This document shows, piece by piece, positions 9,425 through 19,131 of a DNA stretch of 34,854 bases. This stretch comes from Candidatus Poseidoniaceae archaeon. Its GTDB lineage: Archaea > Thermoplasmatota > Poseidoniia > Poseidoniales > Poseidoniaceae. Below the pieces are notes generated by a model. The model searched no databases, was not told the DNA's origin, and was given only the letters and a program-made list of their open reading frames with translations. How positions within the stretch are numbered: the stretch's first letter is position 1; every line of letters starts with the position of its first letter. The translations under genes and the position numbers were made by a program. The stretch is taken from positions 1 to 34,854 of the forward strand of contig JASLKC010000059.1 of the NCBI GenBank assembly GCA_030747785.1, given 5' to 3'.

Positions 9425-9440
9425 TTCCCCTTAAGGGGAA
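9425..9440. promoter_or_regulatory. 16-bp perfect palindrome in a divergent intergenic region
   Basis: TTCCCCTTAAGGGGAA between the L10e gene (-) and 9474..10598 (+). Confidence 0.6.
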
Positions 9441-9473
9441 AGAATACAGATAAGACCCGTACTCAGCCAATCA

Positions 9474-10598
9474 ATGGCGGGATGGCGTGACTTCCTCGAG
9501 GAAGAATCTGAATACCAATGGATGTCCTTTGGAGCCTTCGCAATTTTCATCATTATTGGAGCCATAATGATAGACTGGTCAGGCGAACTGTCCGGTGTTA
9601 CCTCTGGCTCAAGCCAAGGGGCATCAGGACTTGTTATTGATTCGACTAGTGATGCATTCATCTATGACGACGAAGATGGAAGATGGATTTCCCTACGTGG
9701 CGAGGTCAATTCTGCAAACAATGCTAACTGCGTGACAGAACAAGAAGGTATCACCTACTTTTGCAGTGGCCAAGAAGGAGTACTCTTCATGGATGTTGGC
9801 AATGGATGGGAGCCATATGGCTTAGTACAGGACCTAACTGTCATAGATTTGGCCACCAATGGATATGCGATGATGATGATTGTTGAAAATGGATCTTCAA
9901 CTACATTCAGTGCACGCTCGCTTGGTGGAGAAACCATTTCAGAAATATCGAGCCATGATGGTGATATGTCGTTAACCGAAATCATAGCGACAGATGAGGG
10001 ATGGCTTGCAGCAGGGTCATGGCGTGCTCCAACGAATTGGCAAGGAACAAGTCCCGCATCTTCCTCATTTTACGAGTTAGTAGTTTCAATCACTTGGGAT
10101 GCATCAACTTCTGCACCGATTTATGACATCGTTCATCTTGGTGGGCCAGGGGTAATTCACACCTTAGCAGCAACCCATGGCGGCATCGTAGCTGCAGGAC
10201 AAACCGATGCAGTTCTTATTGCTGGAGATGAGATAAAACACCTAGATATAGCAAGTATGTCAGCAGCTGTTGACTCGAATAACGACATGTGGTTTTTTGG
10301 AAATAGTGGCTCTGAAACAATTGCGGTATTAACTGATAAGGGAATGGAAATAGAGTCACTGCCTGAACCACTAAAATTCACTCCAATACACGCAGCTGCA
10401 AATGGAGCAAATGTCGAAATTCATGGTATCAACGCCCAAGATGAATCCGAATCGATAACAATCGATGTTGATGCAAGACTCGCATTCACTAGTTTGAGAG
10501 GGATAATTGATCTCGGATTCATCATGATATCCTTGCTCATTCTTGGAGTGATGGGATGGAATGTTACCGATGCCATCCGCAAGGGCGAAGTTTTCTGA
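9474..10598 (+). CDS. Membrane-anchored hypothetical protein with N- and C-terminal TM segments, possible beta-propeller-like extracytoplasmic region
   Basis: 374 aa. Hydrophobic segments WMSFGAFAIFIIIGAIMI and IDLGFIMISLLILGVMGW flank a Gly/Asp/Ser-rich beta-type region. Confidence 0.6.
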   Translation: MAGWRDFLEEESEYQWMSFGAFAIFIIIGAIMIDWSGELSGVTSGSSQGASGLVIDSTSDAFIYDDEDGRWISLRGEVNSANNANCVTEQEGITYFCSGQEGVLFMDVGNGWEPYGLVQDLTVIDLATNGYAMMMIVENGSSTTFSARSLGGETISEISSHDGDMSLTEIIATDEGWLAAGSWRAPTNWQGTSPASSSFYELVVSITWDASTSAPIYDIVHLGGPGVIHTLAATHGGIVAAGQTDAVLIAGDEIKHLDIASMSAAVDSNNDMWFFGNSGSETIAVLTDKGMEIESLPEPLKFTPIHAAANGANVEIHGINAQDESESITIDVDARLAFTSLRGIIDLGFIMISLLILGVMGWNVTDAIRKGEVF

Positions 10599-10611
10599 TT
10601 TCCAATACGTT

Positions 10612-10662
10612 CCATTCCGTAGGAATGGGGGGTAGGCTAAGGGCATTCTTTACGAACCCCCC
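10612..10662 (+). promoter_or_regulatory. mutS upstream region with two mutually exclusive hairpins
   Basis: CCATTCC-GTA-GGAATGG (10612-10628) and GGGGGGT (10627-10633) / ACCCCCC (10656-10662) share bases 10627-10628. Confidence 0.5.
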
Positions 10663-10683
10663 GCAATCTGGTCAGAGCCCAGC

Positions 10684-13323
10684 GTGAGCAAGGAGTGGGT
10701 CGTGATGACGAAAAGAGGGATGATGGACCAATACTCGGAGATCAAGGATGCTCATCCTGATTCGGTCCTATTCTTCCGCATGGGAGATTTCTACGAACAG
10801 TTCCATGACGACGCAGTGGTCTCTTCTGAAGTCCTAGGACTCGCCCTTACCAGTCGAGATAAGAAAGCGGATAAGCCAATTCCAATGGCGGGTTTCCCTT
10901 GGCATGCTCTCGAAGACAACCTGAAAGTGATGCTTCAAGCGGGCCACAAAGTGTGCGTGGCTGAACAAGAAGAGGAACTTCGAGAAGGTGCCAAATTACT
11001 CGAAAGAGTGGTAACTCGTATTTACACTCCAGGCTCACTCTATGAAGAGAGCCTGATAGGTACCGATGATGTTGCTACACTTGCTTCAATCACTATTCGC
11101 AAAGAAGGAATCGGTCTTGCAACACTCGATGCTTCTACCGGACAAGTATGGGCGGTTGAACACCGTGGGGATGAAGCATGGCCACGAGTGATGGATGATT
11201 TACTGCGAAGTGATGCCAATGAATTGGTATTCTCGCCAAAAGATGCCGAGCGAGAGGATTTGAGAATCTTGGTAGCCCAATTGGATGGAGTCACCCTTTC
11301 GCAACACTCTTCTAGTGAAAAACGAGGAGAGGCTGCACTAAAATCCGTTCTTGAAGTCAGTGACCTTGGCCATATTGACCTAGGAGATTCCCCCCTTGCA
11401 ATGGCTGCGGCAGGACTAGCTGCTGACTATCTTGCATCTATGCATCGGATCAGCGAAGTTAATTTGCGTGAAGTTTGCATTTTACGACCTGATGGAAATA
11501 TGGTTCTCGACCAAACTACTCTGCGCAACCTCGAGTTGATTCATACATTATCGGGAGAAAAGGAAGGTAGTCTACTCGGGGCGATTGATTCCTGCAGAAC
11601 AGCAATGGGCCGGCGTACACTCAAAACATGGCTATTACGGCCACTCGCAGAGATTGAAGCCATCAGTGCTAGGCACGATGCTGTAGCCACCCTTTCTAGG
11701 GGTTCAAGACGTCTTAGCGAAATCCGAGAGATGCTCAAAGGACTAAGAGATATGGAGCGCTTAGCCACACAATTAGCCTACAACCGCTCTGGAGGACGTG
11801 ATTTAGTAGCAATTTCTCTCGCCCTTGAGAGAATGCCGAGATTGAAGGCATTAGCTACTGAAACTGGAAATCCACTCCTCGAAACACTTGCGAGTACAAT
11901 CGATAGTCTCGAATTGATGCGGATCGATATTCATGCAACCCTAAACGATGAGATGCCTCTATCTTTGAGGGATGGTGGATTGATTCGCGAAGGGGTTGAT
12001 GGAACATTGGATGAATTGCGCACTGCTGCTGCAACCGGTCATCAGTGGTTCAAGGACCTTGAGACCAGAGAAAGAGCAAGGTTGGAAATCCCTTCACTCA
12101 AAGTTCGTTATAATCGCCAAATAGGTTGGTTCATCGAAGTGACCAAAACCCATGAATCCAAAGTGCCAGAAGAGTGGCGCCGCAAACAACAGATGACAAA
12201 TGGTAACCGCTATGTAACTGAAGAATTATCAGAATGGGAGGATAAACTTCTCACTGCTGATTCACGTGCTAATAACATGGAATACCAGATGTTCCGTGAC
12301 CTTAGAGAACGTTGCAAAACTCATGTGCGCTCACTTGCAGAAATTTCTGGTAAAGTTGCAAGCATAGATGTCCTACAATGCTTTGCAGAAGTTGCAAGGA
12401 ATCGTGGTTGGAATCGTCCAACGATGTATGACGATGACCGACTGATTGCCAAAGGGCTTAGACACCCTGTTCTCGAATTACAACCCGGTTATGTACCAAA
12501 TGATATCAAGTTGGATAAGAAGAGGAAATTCCTTCTAATCACCGGACCAAATATGGGTGGTAAATCCACTTATCTTCGCTGTGCTGCACTCCTATCTATT
12601 CTCGCACAAGCCGGTTCTTATGTCCCAGTAGAATCCGCATCGATTGGTTTAGTTGACCGTGTGTTTACACGAGTTGGCGCAAGCGATGACATCCGTAGAG
12701 GTCGCTCTACTTTCATGATGGAAATGATGGAAGTTGCACACATTCTCAAGCGCGCCACTTCGAATTCTCTAATCCTATTGGATGAGATTGGAAGAGGAAC
12801 TTCCACTTTCGATGGCCTCTCAATCGCATGGTCTGTGACTGAGGATGTGTGTAGGAGAATAGGAGCACGTACACTTTTCGCAACCCATTACCACCAATTA
12901 GTCGGTTTACAAGATGATGCCCCTGGCTTAGTAAATGTCCATGTGCAAGTCGCTGAATCCGAAGGTACTCTGAAGTTCCTTCATACCGTTGCCGATGGTC
13001 CATGTGATGACTCCTATGGAGTACAAGTTGCTGCATTGGCTGGCCTTCCACGGCATGTAGTTGAGAGGTCAGGGGAATTGCTCGGCTTCCTTGAACAGCA
13101 AGCTAGTGGAGCAAAAGCCGGAGAGGGTGCCGCTCCAAAAGGACGTGAAAATGGCCAATCATCGCTCATGGGATTCTTGGCTCAACCAAAAATTAGAATC
13201 GAAAAGGACCCAGTTCTCGAATCACTCAGAGATGCACTTAGTAGAATCGACCTTGATTCAATGAGTCCGCGTGATGCTCAGGATGCCCTGTATTCACTCA
13301 AGCAAATGGTGGAGGACGATTGA
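10684..13323 (+). CDS. mutS: DNA mismatch repair protein MutS (MutS1 type)
   Basis: 879 aa. MMDQYSEIKDAHPDSVLFFRMGDFYEQF mismatch-recognition FYE motif, GPNMGGKSTYLR Walker A, LLDEIGRGTSTFDGLSIAW. The start may instead be the ATG at 10705. Confidence 0.97.
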   Translation: MSKEWVVMTKRGMMDQYSEIKDAHPDSVLFFRMGDFYEQFHDDAVVSSEVLGLALTSRDKKADKPIPMAGFPWHALEDNLKVMLQAGHKVCVAEQEEELREGAKLLERVVTRIYTPGSLYEESLIGTDDVATLASITIRKEGIGLATLDASTGQVWAVEHRGDEAWPRVMDDLLRSDANELVFSPKDAEREDLRILVAQLDGVTLSQHSSSEKRGEAALKSVLEVSDLGHIDLGDSPLAMAAAGLAADYLASMHRISEVNLREVCILRPDGNMVLDQTTLRNLELIHTLSGEKEGSLLGAIDSCRTAMGRRTLKTWLLRPLAEIEAISARHDAVATLSRGSRRLSEIREMLKGLRDMERLATQLAYNRSGGRDLVAISLALERMPRLKALATETGNPLLETLASTIDSLELMRIDIHATLNDEMPLSLRDGGLIREGVDGTLDELRTAAATGHQWFKDLETRERARLEIPSLKVRYNRQIGWFIEVTKTHESKVPEEWRRKQQMTNGNRYVTEELSEWEDKLLTADSRANNMEYQMFRDLRERCKTHVRSLAEISGKVASIDVLQCFAEVARNRGWNRPTMYDDDRLIAKGLRHPVLELQPGYVPNDIKLDKKRKFLLITGPNMGGKSTYLRCAALLSILAQAGSYVPVESASIGLVDRVFTRVGASDDIRRGRSTFMMEMMEVAHILKRATSNSLILLDEIGRGTSTFDGLSIAWSVTEDVCRRIGARTLFATHYHQLVGLQDDAPGLVNVHVQVAESEGTLKFLHTVADGPCDDSYGVQVAALAGLPRHVVERSGELLGFLEQQASGAKAGEGAAPKGRENGQSSLMGFLAQPKIRIEKDPVLESLRDALSRIDLDSMSPRDAQDALYSLKQMVEDD

Positions 13324-15224
13324 TGTCAGAGACTGCGAGGATTCAGCAACTCGATGAACATACAATCGGCCATATCGCTGCTGGTGAAGTTGTTGAACGA
13401 CCGGCTCAAGTTGTGAAGGAATTGGTTGAGAATTCAATCGATGCTGGTTCGAGGCGCATTACCGTCGAGGTCGAACGCGGTGGATTTGATCTGATTACAA
13501 TAACGGATAATGGCGGAGGTATCCATTCCGAAGACCTACCGCTAGCTCTTGATAGACATGCAACAAGCAAACTCTCATCACAAGAAGACCTTGCTTCGAT
13601 AGGCACACTTGGATTTAGAGGAGAAGCGCTTGCTAGTATCGGAATGGTAAGCAAATTGACAATTTCCAGTCGTCCACCAAATTCAGAAGGGCGCTCAATA
13701 ATTATGGAAGATGGAGCAAAGGGTAAAATCGAAGCCGTTGGAATGGCAGAGGGTACCAGAATTGAGGTAAAACACATCTTTGCAAATCAACCAGCAAGGC
13801 TCGCATTCCAAAGACGCCCAGCAACTGAAACTAGCAAGATTGTCGATGTTGTTGTTAGTCACGCCATATCTAATCCATCGGTTGCATTCAGGTTACTGAG
13901 TGATGACCGATGCATTCTCGAAGTACCTGCTGTCGATGAAATGGAAGATCGTCTATACGATATTCTAGGTAGTCAGGCTGGACGAATGATTGGACTAAAA
14001 CATCCTCCTTCGGATGATGATGCCCCAGGAGAAGAGCGCTGGAACGGGTGGATTAGCACCCCAGATATTACCCGTGGAAAAGGCGATGATATCCATGTAT
14101 TAATCAACGGCAGACCTGTCGCTTCTCAACCCTTTCTTCAAGCGATTAGAAGAGGATACAGAACAAGGCTAATGCAAGGTAGACATCCAGTTGCAGTCCT
14201 TCTATTAGAACTGCCTTCGAATGAAGTAGATGTCAATGTTCACCCTACAAAACGCGAGGTTAGATTACGCCATTCCTGGCGTGTTCTTGAGCGCCTTGAA
14301 AGAGCGATTGCTCATACATTGGAATCAACGCCAACCGAGCCAGAATCAAGTGGAGGCATTACCGGTATTACCTCATTAGCGCCAACACCACAAGAGAAGA
14401 GAAATGTTGAGCGCCCTGCATGGGCAAATACAGCCCAATTATCATTAGCGGGTGAAAAGGCAACTGAGGTTGAGAAAGTCGAAAAGGCACGACCTATTTC
14501 CAGTGCGGCCAGTACTCAGAAAACCATTACTTTGGAAGCACCAACTGCCCCTGCTCTATCCATTGGTGAAAGAGAATTGCATCGTCATGCGGGAGTAGAT
14601 GCGGAGAGTCCACTTGAAGGAGGAGTTCTTGGTGCGATTATCAACGAATTACCAACGATGGAACCCCTTGCACAATTCGCTGATTCTTACATCCTTGTTC
14701 AAGCTGAAGAGGAATTGCTACTAGTGGACCAACACGCCCTGCATGAGCGAGTTAGATATGAGCGGCTGCGCCACGATGAAAGTCAATGGGAAGCACAATC
14801 GAGGATCTCTCCAATCACTCTCAATCTCGATGCGAGGCAACGTGCTCGATTAGAGGCTGCAACCGATGTATTCGAGGGGCTTGGGTTCATAATCAAAGAA
14901 ATGTCTGGAGAATTCCAAATCAATAGTGCACCTGCATTATTATCTGGTGATGACCTAGAACCATTCATCCATGATTTATTGCATGATGTTGCTGAAGATG
15001 GAGCGCCATTGGAGACTATCGAACAAAGAAAGGACCACCTTGCATTCCTCAATTCTTGCCGTGGAGCGGTGAAGGCTAATGAAAAACTGACTCTTCCAGA
15101 GATGAGACGCTTACTCGACGATATGAGGCGCATTCCAAATCCTTGGGCCTGTGTTCATGGCAGGCCTACTGCAATGCGTATTCCCCTAAATGCTCTCGAC
15201 TTGCACTTTGGTCGTCACGGCTGA
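13323..15224 (+). CDS. mutL: DNA mismatch repair protein MutL with endonuclease motif
   Basis: IAAGEVVERPAQVVKELVENSIDAG GHKL ATPase. C-terminal DQHALHERVRYE matches DQHAX2EX4E. ATG overlaps the mutS TGA (TGATG). Confidence 0.96.
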   Translation: MSETARIQQLDEHTIGHIAAGEVVERPAQVVKELVENSIDAGSRRITVEVERGGFDLITITDNGGGIHSEDLPLALDRHATSKLSSQEDLASIGTLGFRGEALASIGMVSKLTISSRPPNSEGRSIIMEDGAKGKIEAVGMAEGTRIEVKHIFANQPARLAFQRRPATETSKIVDVVVSHAISNPSVAFRLLSDDRCILEVPAVDEMEDRLYDILGSQAGRMIGLKHPPSDDDAPGEERWNGWISTPDITRGKGDDIHVLINGRPVASQPFLQAIRRGYRTRLMQGRHPVAVLLLELPSNEVDVNVHPTKREVRLRHSWRVLERLERAIAHTLESTPTEPESSGGITGITSLAPTPQEKRNVERPAWANTAQLSLAGEKATEVEKVEKARPISSAASTQKTITLEAPTAPALSIGERELHRHAGVDAESPLEGGVLGAIINELPTMEPLAQFADSYILVQAEEELLLVDQHALHERVRYERLRHDESQWEAQSRISPITLNLDARQRARLEAATDVFEGLGFIIKEMSGEFQINSAPALLSGDDLEPFIHDLLHDVAEDGAPLETIEQRKDHLAFLNSCRGAVKANEKLTLPEMRRLLDDMRRIPNPWACVHGRPTAMRIPLNALDLHFGRHG

Positions 15225-16411
15225 ACCATTACGACTGAAACATCGAGACCGCTTTCTTGCAACTGCCTAAGATAGGATGGCCAAGCAACCATATGGAGTC
15301 CTGCTCCATCGATTACTCCACCGGTTTTCGCTGCAAGTAATACCGCAGTCATCTGAAGGCGATGGTCTGAATGAGTTTCTACAATTCCCTTCGGGCGCCG
15401 AGGAACCTGCTGGCCATCAACTGCCAATCCATCTTCTCTAGCCTCGGCCTTCAAACCGAAGCACTCTAGCAATTCTACAGTTCTAAGAATACGATTACTC
15501 TCCTTCAATGAAGCGTGTGCTGCTCCAGTGATTGTTCCTCCTTCTTGCAATGCTAGTATCGCCGCTAGAGGACAAATCAAATCATTTGCATCGGTGAGAT
15601 CTATCACCGCTCCACCTTCGAATAAGACCTCGTGTCCAATAGAATCCTCCACCTTTGGTCGGTTTGAGACTTCTAGACCCGCTAGCATTGCAAATGCCAT
15701 CATTGATGCATCGGAAGGAATTTCCACATCAGGGCACTCAACTTTCCATGGCTGACCTGGTTCTATTGCACCTGTTAATTGGCATAAGTCCCAAGTCAAA
15801 TCGCTATGACGACTCGATACTGGAGCACCTGTTGTCGTCAATTTGAAGCCATTTGTTCTAGGAGCCATTAGCAATAGTGCTGAATGAAATTGTGATGAAT
15901 TTGAAACATCGATATTTACCTCTAGTGAAGAGAAAGGGCCTCTCAAAAGCACTGGTGCCTCTTCTGAACCATGACCTTTAGAAACTTCAATACCAAGTGA
16001 TTCTATCAGATGTAAGGAACTCCTTGCTCGGAGGCTGTCGTCGCCATCAAGCATTATTGGGAAGTCGCAAGTGGCGGCTTGTGCCAATAAGAATCTCAAG
16101 GCGGTTCCACTATTAGCACAGTTGAGAACAGAATTTGGCCTTTGCAATATTCCACCTGATAAAACTCCGTCCTCAAATGGGATTCCCATTTGCGATAAGC
16201 AGCGAATCATCGATTGAGTATCGGTGCCTATTTCAGACATCTCGATTTTTGTAGGGTTGGAATCCATTGATGCAAGGACAAGCCACCGCATTGCATGACT
16301 CTTTGATGGGGGCAATACCATCGTGCCAACAAGAACTGAAGGCTCGATAATCAAGACCTCTTTTTTGTTGATACCGGTGGCCGGGCTCCACCTCTTTAGG
16401 GCCTTCATCAT
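15215..16411 (-). CDS. aroA: 3-phosphoshikimate 1-carboxyvinyltransferase (EPSP synthase)
   Basis: 398 aa. PPSKSHAMRWLVLASM, LNCANSGTALRFLLAQAA, GDDSLRARSS, SHDHR-like ETHSDHRLQMTAVLLA. Exact start codon uncertain. Confidence 0.93.
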   Translation of the reverse strand: MMKALKRWSPATGINKKEVLIIEPSVLVGTMVLPPSKSHAMRWLVLASMDSNPTKIEMSEIGTDTQSMIRCLSQMGIPFEDGVLSGGILQRPNSVLNCANSGTALRFLLAQAATCDFPIMLDGDDSLRARSSLHLIESLGIEVSKGHGSEEAPVLLRGPFSSLEVNIDVSNSSQFHSALLLMAPRTNGFKLTTTGAPVSSRHSDLTWDLCQLTGAIEPGQPWKVECPDVEIPSDASMMAFAMLAGLEVSNRPKVEDSIGHEVLFEGGAVIDLTDANDLICPLAAILALQEGGTITGAAHASLKESNRILRTVELLECFGLKAEAREDGLAVDGQQVPRRPKGIVETHSDHRLQMTAVLLAAKTGGVIDGAGLHMVAWPSYLRQLQESGLDVSVVMVQP

Positions 16412-16485
16412 TAGGCCCAGAGCGTTGGTTCACATCAAGGGTTGCAAGCGAGATGTTCAAAGGATGTATCACTCTAGCACTCCTC

Positions 16486-17457
16486 ATGGTGAGAGATCGT
16501 AGGCATCGGCCGCTACGAGATTTACGAATCTCACTCACAGATAGATGCAATATGCGTTGCACATATTGTATGCCAAGAGAGCATTTCTCTGGAGAGCATG
16601 CATTCCTTCCCAAATCCGAAATACTGAGTTACGAGGAATTGGCATTCATAGTTGATGCACTTGTCCCACTAGGATTGGAGAAGATCCGCCTGACCGGTGG
16701 AGAGCCATTATTGCGAAGAGATATCTTTGACTTCATTGCAATGCTCCCTAGTGAATTGGATATTGCAATGACAACAAATGGCCTACTGCTCGAAGATAAT
16801 GCCATTGCACTAGTGGCTGCTGGACTCGATAGAGTTACTGTTTCTCTAGATGCCGTCGATATTGAAACATTCCAGGCTATGAGTGATACCAAGGCAAAGC
16901 CAGAGACTGTCCTGAAAGGAATTGAGGCTGCAAGACTAGCTGGATTGAAAGTCAAAGTGAACACCGTTGTTAGAGCAGGTTTCAACGAGCATTCGGTCAA
17001 GATGGTAGCCGACCGGTTCATTGGAAGTGATGTAATTGTCAGATTCATCGAATTCATGGACGTAGGTGAAACCAATAATTGGAACCTCGAAGAAGTAATC
17101 ACTGGAGAACAGATGCGAAATATGTTCGATGAATTAACACCTCTACCACCAAATCATGTTGGAGAAGTTGCCAAACGTTATTTGCGCGCCGAACAAGAAA
17201 TAGGCTTCATAGAGAGTATTTCCAAGCCCTTCTGTAGCGATTGTAGTCGTGCGAGAATCAGCGCTGATGGGGCTTTACACACATGTCTATTCTCGTCACA
17301 AGGTCATGACCTCAAATCTATGCTGAGAATGGATGCTACAAGCGATGATATCGCAGAAGCAGTTCGCACCATCTGGACTAGTAGAGATGATGCTTACTCG
17401 GAAATACGCGGAATTGTTGAGAAGGAAAAGGTCGAGATGTCCTTCATCGGCGGTTGA
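16486..17457 (+). CDS. moaA: GTP 3',8-cyclase MoaA (radical SAM)
   Basis: LRISLTDRCNMRCTYCMP radical SAM motif, IRLTGGEPLLR, C-terminal PFCSDCSRARISADGALHTCLF. ATG at 16486 preferred over 16453. Confidence 0.92.
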   Translation: MVRDRRHRPLRDLRISLTDRCNMRCTYCMPREHFSGEHAFLPKSEILSYEELAFIVDALVPLGLEKIRLTGGEPLLRRDIFDFIAMLPSELDIAMTTNGLLLEDNAIALVAAGLDRVTVSLDAVDIETFQAMSDTKAKPETVLKGIEAARLAGLKVKVNTVVRAGFNEHSVKMVADRFIGSDVIVRFIEFMDVGETNNWNLEEVITGEQMRNMFDELTPLPPNHVGEVAKRYLRAEQEIGFIESISKPFCSDCSRARISADGALHTCLFSSQGHDLKSMLRMDATSDDIAEAVRTIWTSRDDAYSEIRGIVEKEKVEMSFIGG

Positions 17458-17469
17458 TTAATTATCAAC
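17453..17469. terminator. Inverted repeat spanning abutting convergent stop codons (moaA / pilin)
   Basis: GTTGAT-TAATT-ATCAAC. The moaA TGA (17455-17457) and pilin TAA (17458-17460) are both inside it. Confidence 0.45.
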
Positions 17470-17970
17470 AGGAATCCTAACATCGACAAGCGTGGTTTGG
17501 TGCTCCAAATCGATAATCTGGAAATAGTGGTTACCATCATCGCAGCCAAGCGTTTCACAATTGATGACAAAGTAATCACCAGTAGATACCGCCCAACCTG
17601 CATCGCGGTCATGGAATGAAACATTAGCGCCCACTGTGCCATAGACATCTGGATCATTGACATTTCCGGAACCGACTAATTCTACACCTTCCGACCTATC
17701 GATTATTTTCCATTCCACTTTGCCAGGGTCTAGTTGTTGGTCTAGGTATGAGAATGTGATTACATCATAGCCATTTGACAGGGACCTAACGCTAACACTA
17801 GCGGTCGGTGCTTGCTTCTCCACATCGCCCAATGTAGAACTCATCATCACGAAGACCATACTGGAAAGCAATACGGTGATGGCTAACAGCAGTACGGTTG
17901 CGATGACCGGACTTACTGCATCATCGTCGCTCTGCATATACAGCCCTCGCACCGAGTCCACTTGAATCAA
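17458..17970 (-). CDS. Archaeal type IV pilin N-terminal domain protein
   Basis: N-terminal DDDAVSPVIATVLLLAITVLLSSMVFVMMSS, typical archaeal class III-type pilin N-terminus. The start may be the internal ATG at 17937. Confidence 0.82.
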   Translation of the reverse strand: MIQVDSVRGLYMQSDDDAVSPVIATVLLLAITVLLSSMVFVMMSSTLGDVEKQAPTASVSVRSLSNGYDVITFSYLDQQLDPGKVEWKIIDRSEGVELVGSGNVNDPDVYGTVGANVSFHDRDAGWAVSTGDYFVINCETLGCDDGNHYFQIIDLEHQTTLVDVRIPVDN

Positions 17971-17985
17971 CCGCTTATTACGGAC

Positions 17986-19128
17986 TTAGAACAGCCATAA
18001 TGTGCGCTCACAATTCATCGCCCGGCGAATTCCTCCGAATGGGCCAAGGATGCGCATCAAGACCTCGGTTAGCCAATCCCATCGGAAGAATAGGTATGCT
18101 AACTTCTTAGCACGTAAGGAATTCTTCAATGAACGGGAAAAACACGACCTCACCCTGTCCTCATATTCACTTAATGGACGACCAGTGTCATGGTTTGCGA
18201 TAATGGCATCCGCAGCAAACTTTCCTGAAACCATTGCTTGACTAATCCCTCCTCCGTTTGAAGGCATGACCAAACCCGCAGCATCGCCGATGGCCAGGAC
18301 ATTGTCATCGACCATACAATCCACAGGTCCTGACATGGGGATCCAACCTCCTCCCCAAGACAATATTTCGAATCCTAACTCATCGCACATTCGTTGCAAA
18401 TGGGGTTTGAGGTCTCCTTTGAGACTCCCTGCCCTAACTCCAAGGCCTACATTTGCTACCTTGCCTTTTGGAATAATCCATCCGTATCCATTTGGAGCTA
18501 CACTACCCATGAATACATCAAATGTATCAGGGATGGGGCCCTGGACTTGAGCATATATGGTAGGAACTTGTTCCCTTGGTCTATAGCGCTTTGAGTCCTT
18601 ATTCTTCAAGCGCATTACATGGGCGAGCGACCCTGTAGCATCAATGATGTAATCCGCACTGTATCGGCCCTTATCAGTTACCAAAAGTGAACTTCCATCT
18701 TTCTTTGATACTATATTCTTCAAGGCTTGTGACATTCTAATCTCAGCCCCAGCGGCTTGGGCGAGGTCAGCTAGATGTCCATCGAATTGTAGACGGTGGC
18801 ATCCAAAAGCATCGAGATCGAATGAGTAATGCTTTCCCGATGGAAGGAATACTCGCATTTTGTCTAATCTATGGAGCCTTAGGTGGTCGGGGAAGTCGAA
18901 TAAGTCCTTGAGCCATTCTTCATTCTCCAAACCATCGAATGTAGAGACTACTTCACCCCAATTTGGAATGCATTCACCACACTGGGCAGGATTACCAATA
19001 ATTTCTCTGCGTTCTAAGACCAAGCAATCAATTCCATTCTCAGCCAAACGCTTTGCAGCCGAACTACCGCCAGGACCTGCTCCCACGATGATGACTTGCC
19101 GGTGTTCGACCTCTTTGGCCATTCTCAC
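17986..19128 (-). CDS. Geranylgeranyl reductase family FAD-dependent oxidoreductase
   Basis: IIVGAGPGGSSAAKRLAENGIDCLVLERR FAD-binding, GECIPNWGE, LAIGDAAGLVMPSNGGGISQAM. Confidence 0.9.
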   Translation of the reverse strand: MRMAKEVEHRQVIIVGAGPGGSSAAKRLAENGIDCLVLERREIIGNPAQCGECIPNWGEVVSTFDGLENEEWLKDLFDFPDHLRLHRLDKMRVFLPSGKHYSFDLDAFGCHRLQFDGHLADLAQAAGAEIRMSQALKNIVSKKDGSSLLVTDKGRYSADYIIDATGSLAHVMRLKNKDSKRYRPREQVPTIYAQVQGPIPDTFDVFMGSVAPNGYGWIIPKGKVANVGLGVRAGSLKGDLKPHLQRMCDELGFEILSWGGGWIPMSGPVDCMVDDNVLAIGDAAGLVMPSNGGGISQAMVSGKFAADAIIANHDTGRPLSEYEDRVRSCFSRSLKNSLRAKKLAYLFFRWDWLTEVLMRILGPFGGIRRAMNCERTLWLF

Positions 19129-19131
19129 ACC

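Noticed and set aside
16629-17102. 157-aa minus-strand ORF inside moaA
   Set aside because: Antisense shadow of MoaA; no independent support.
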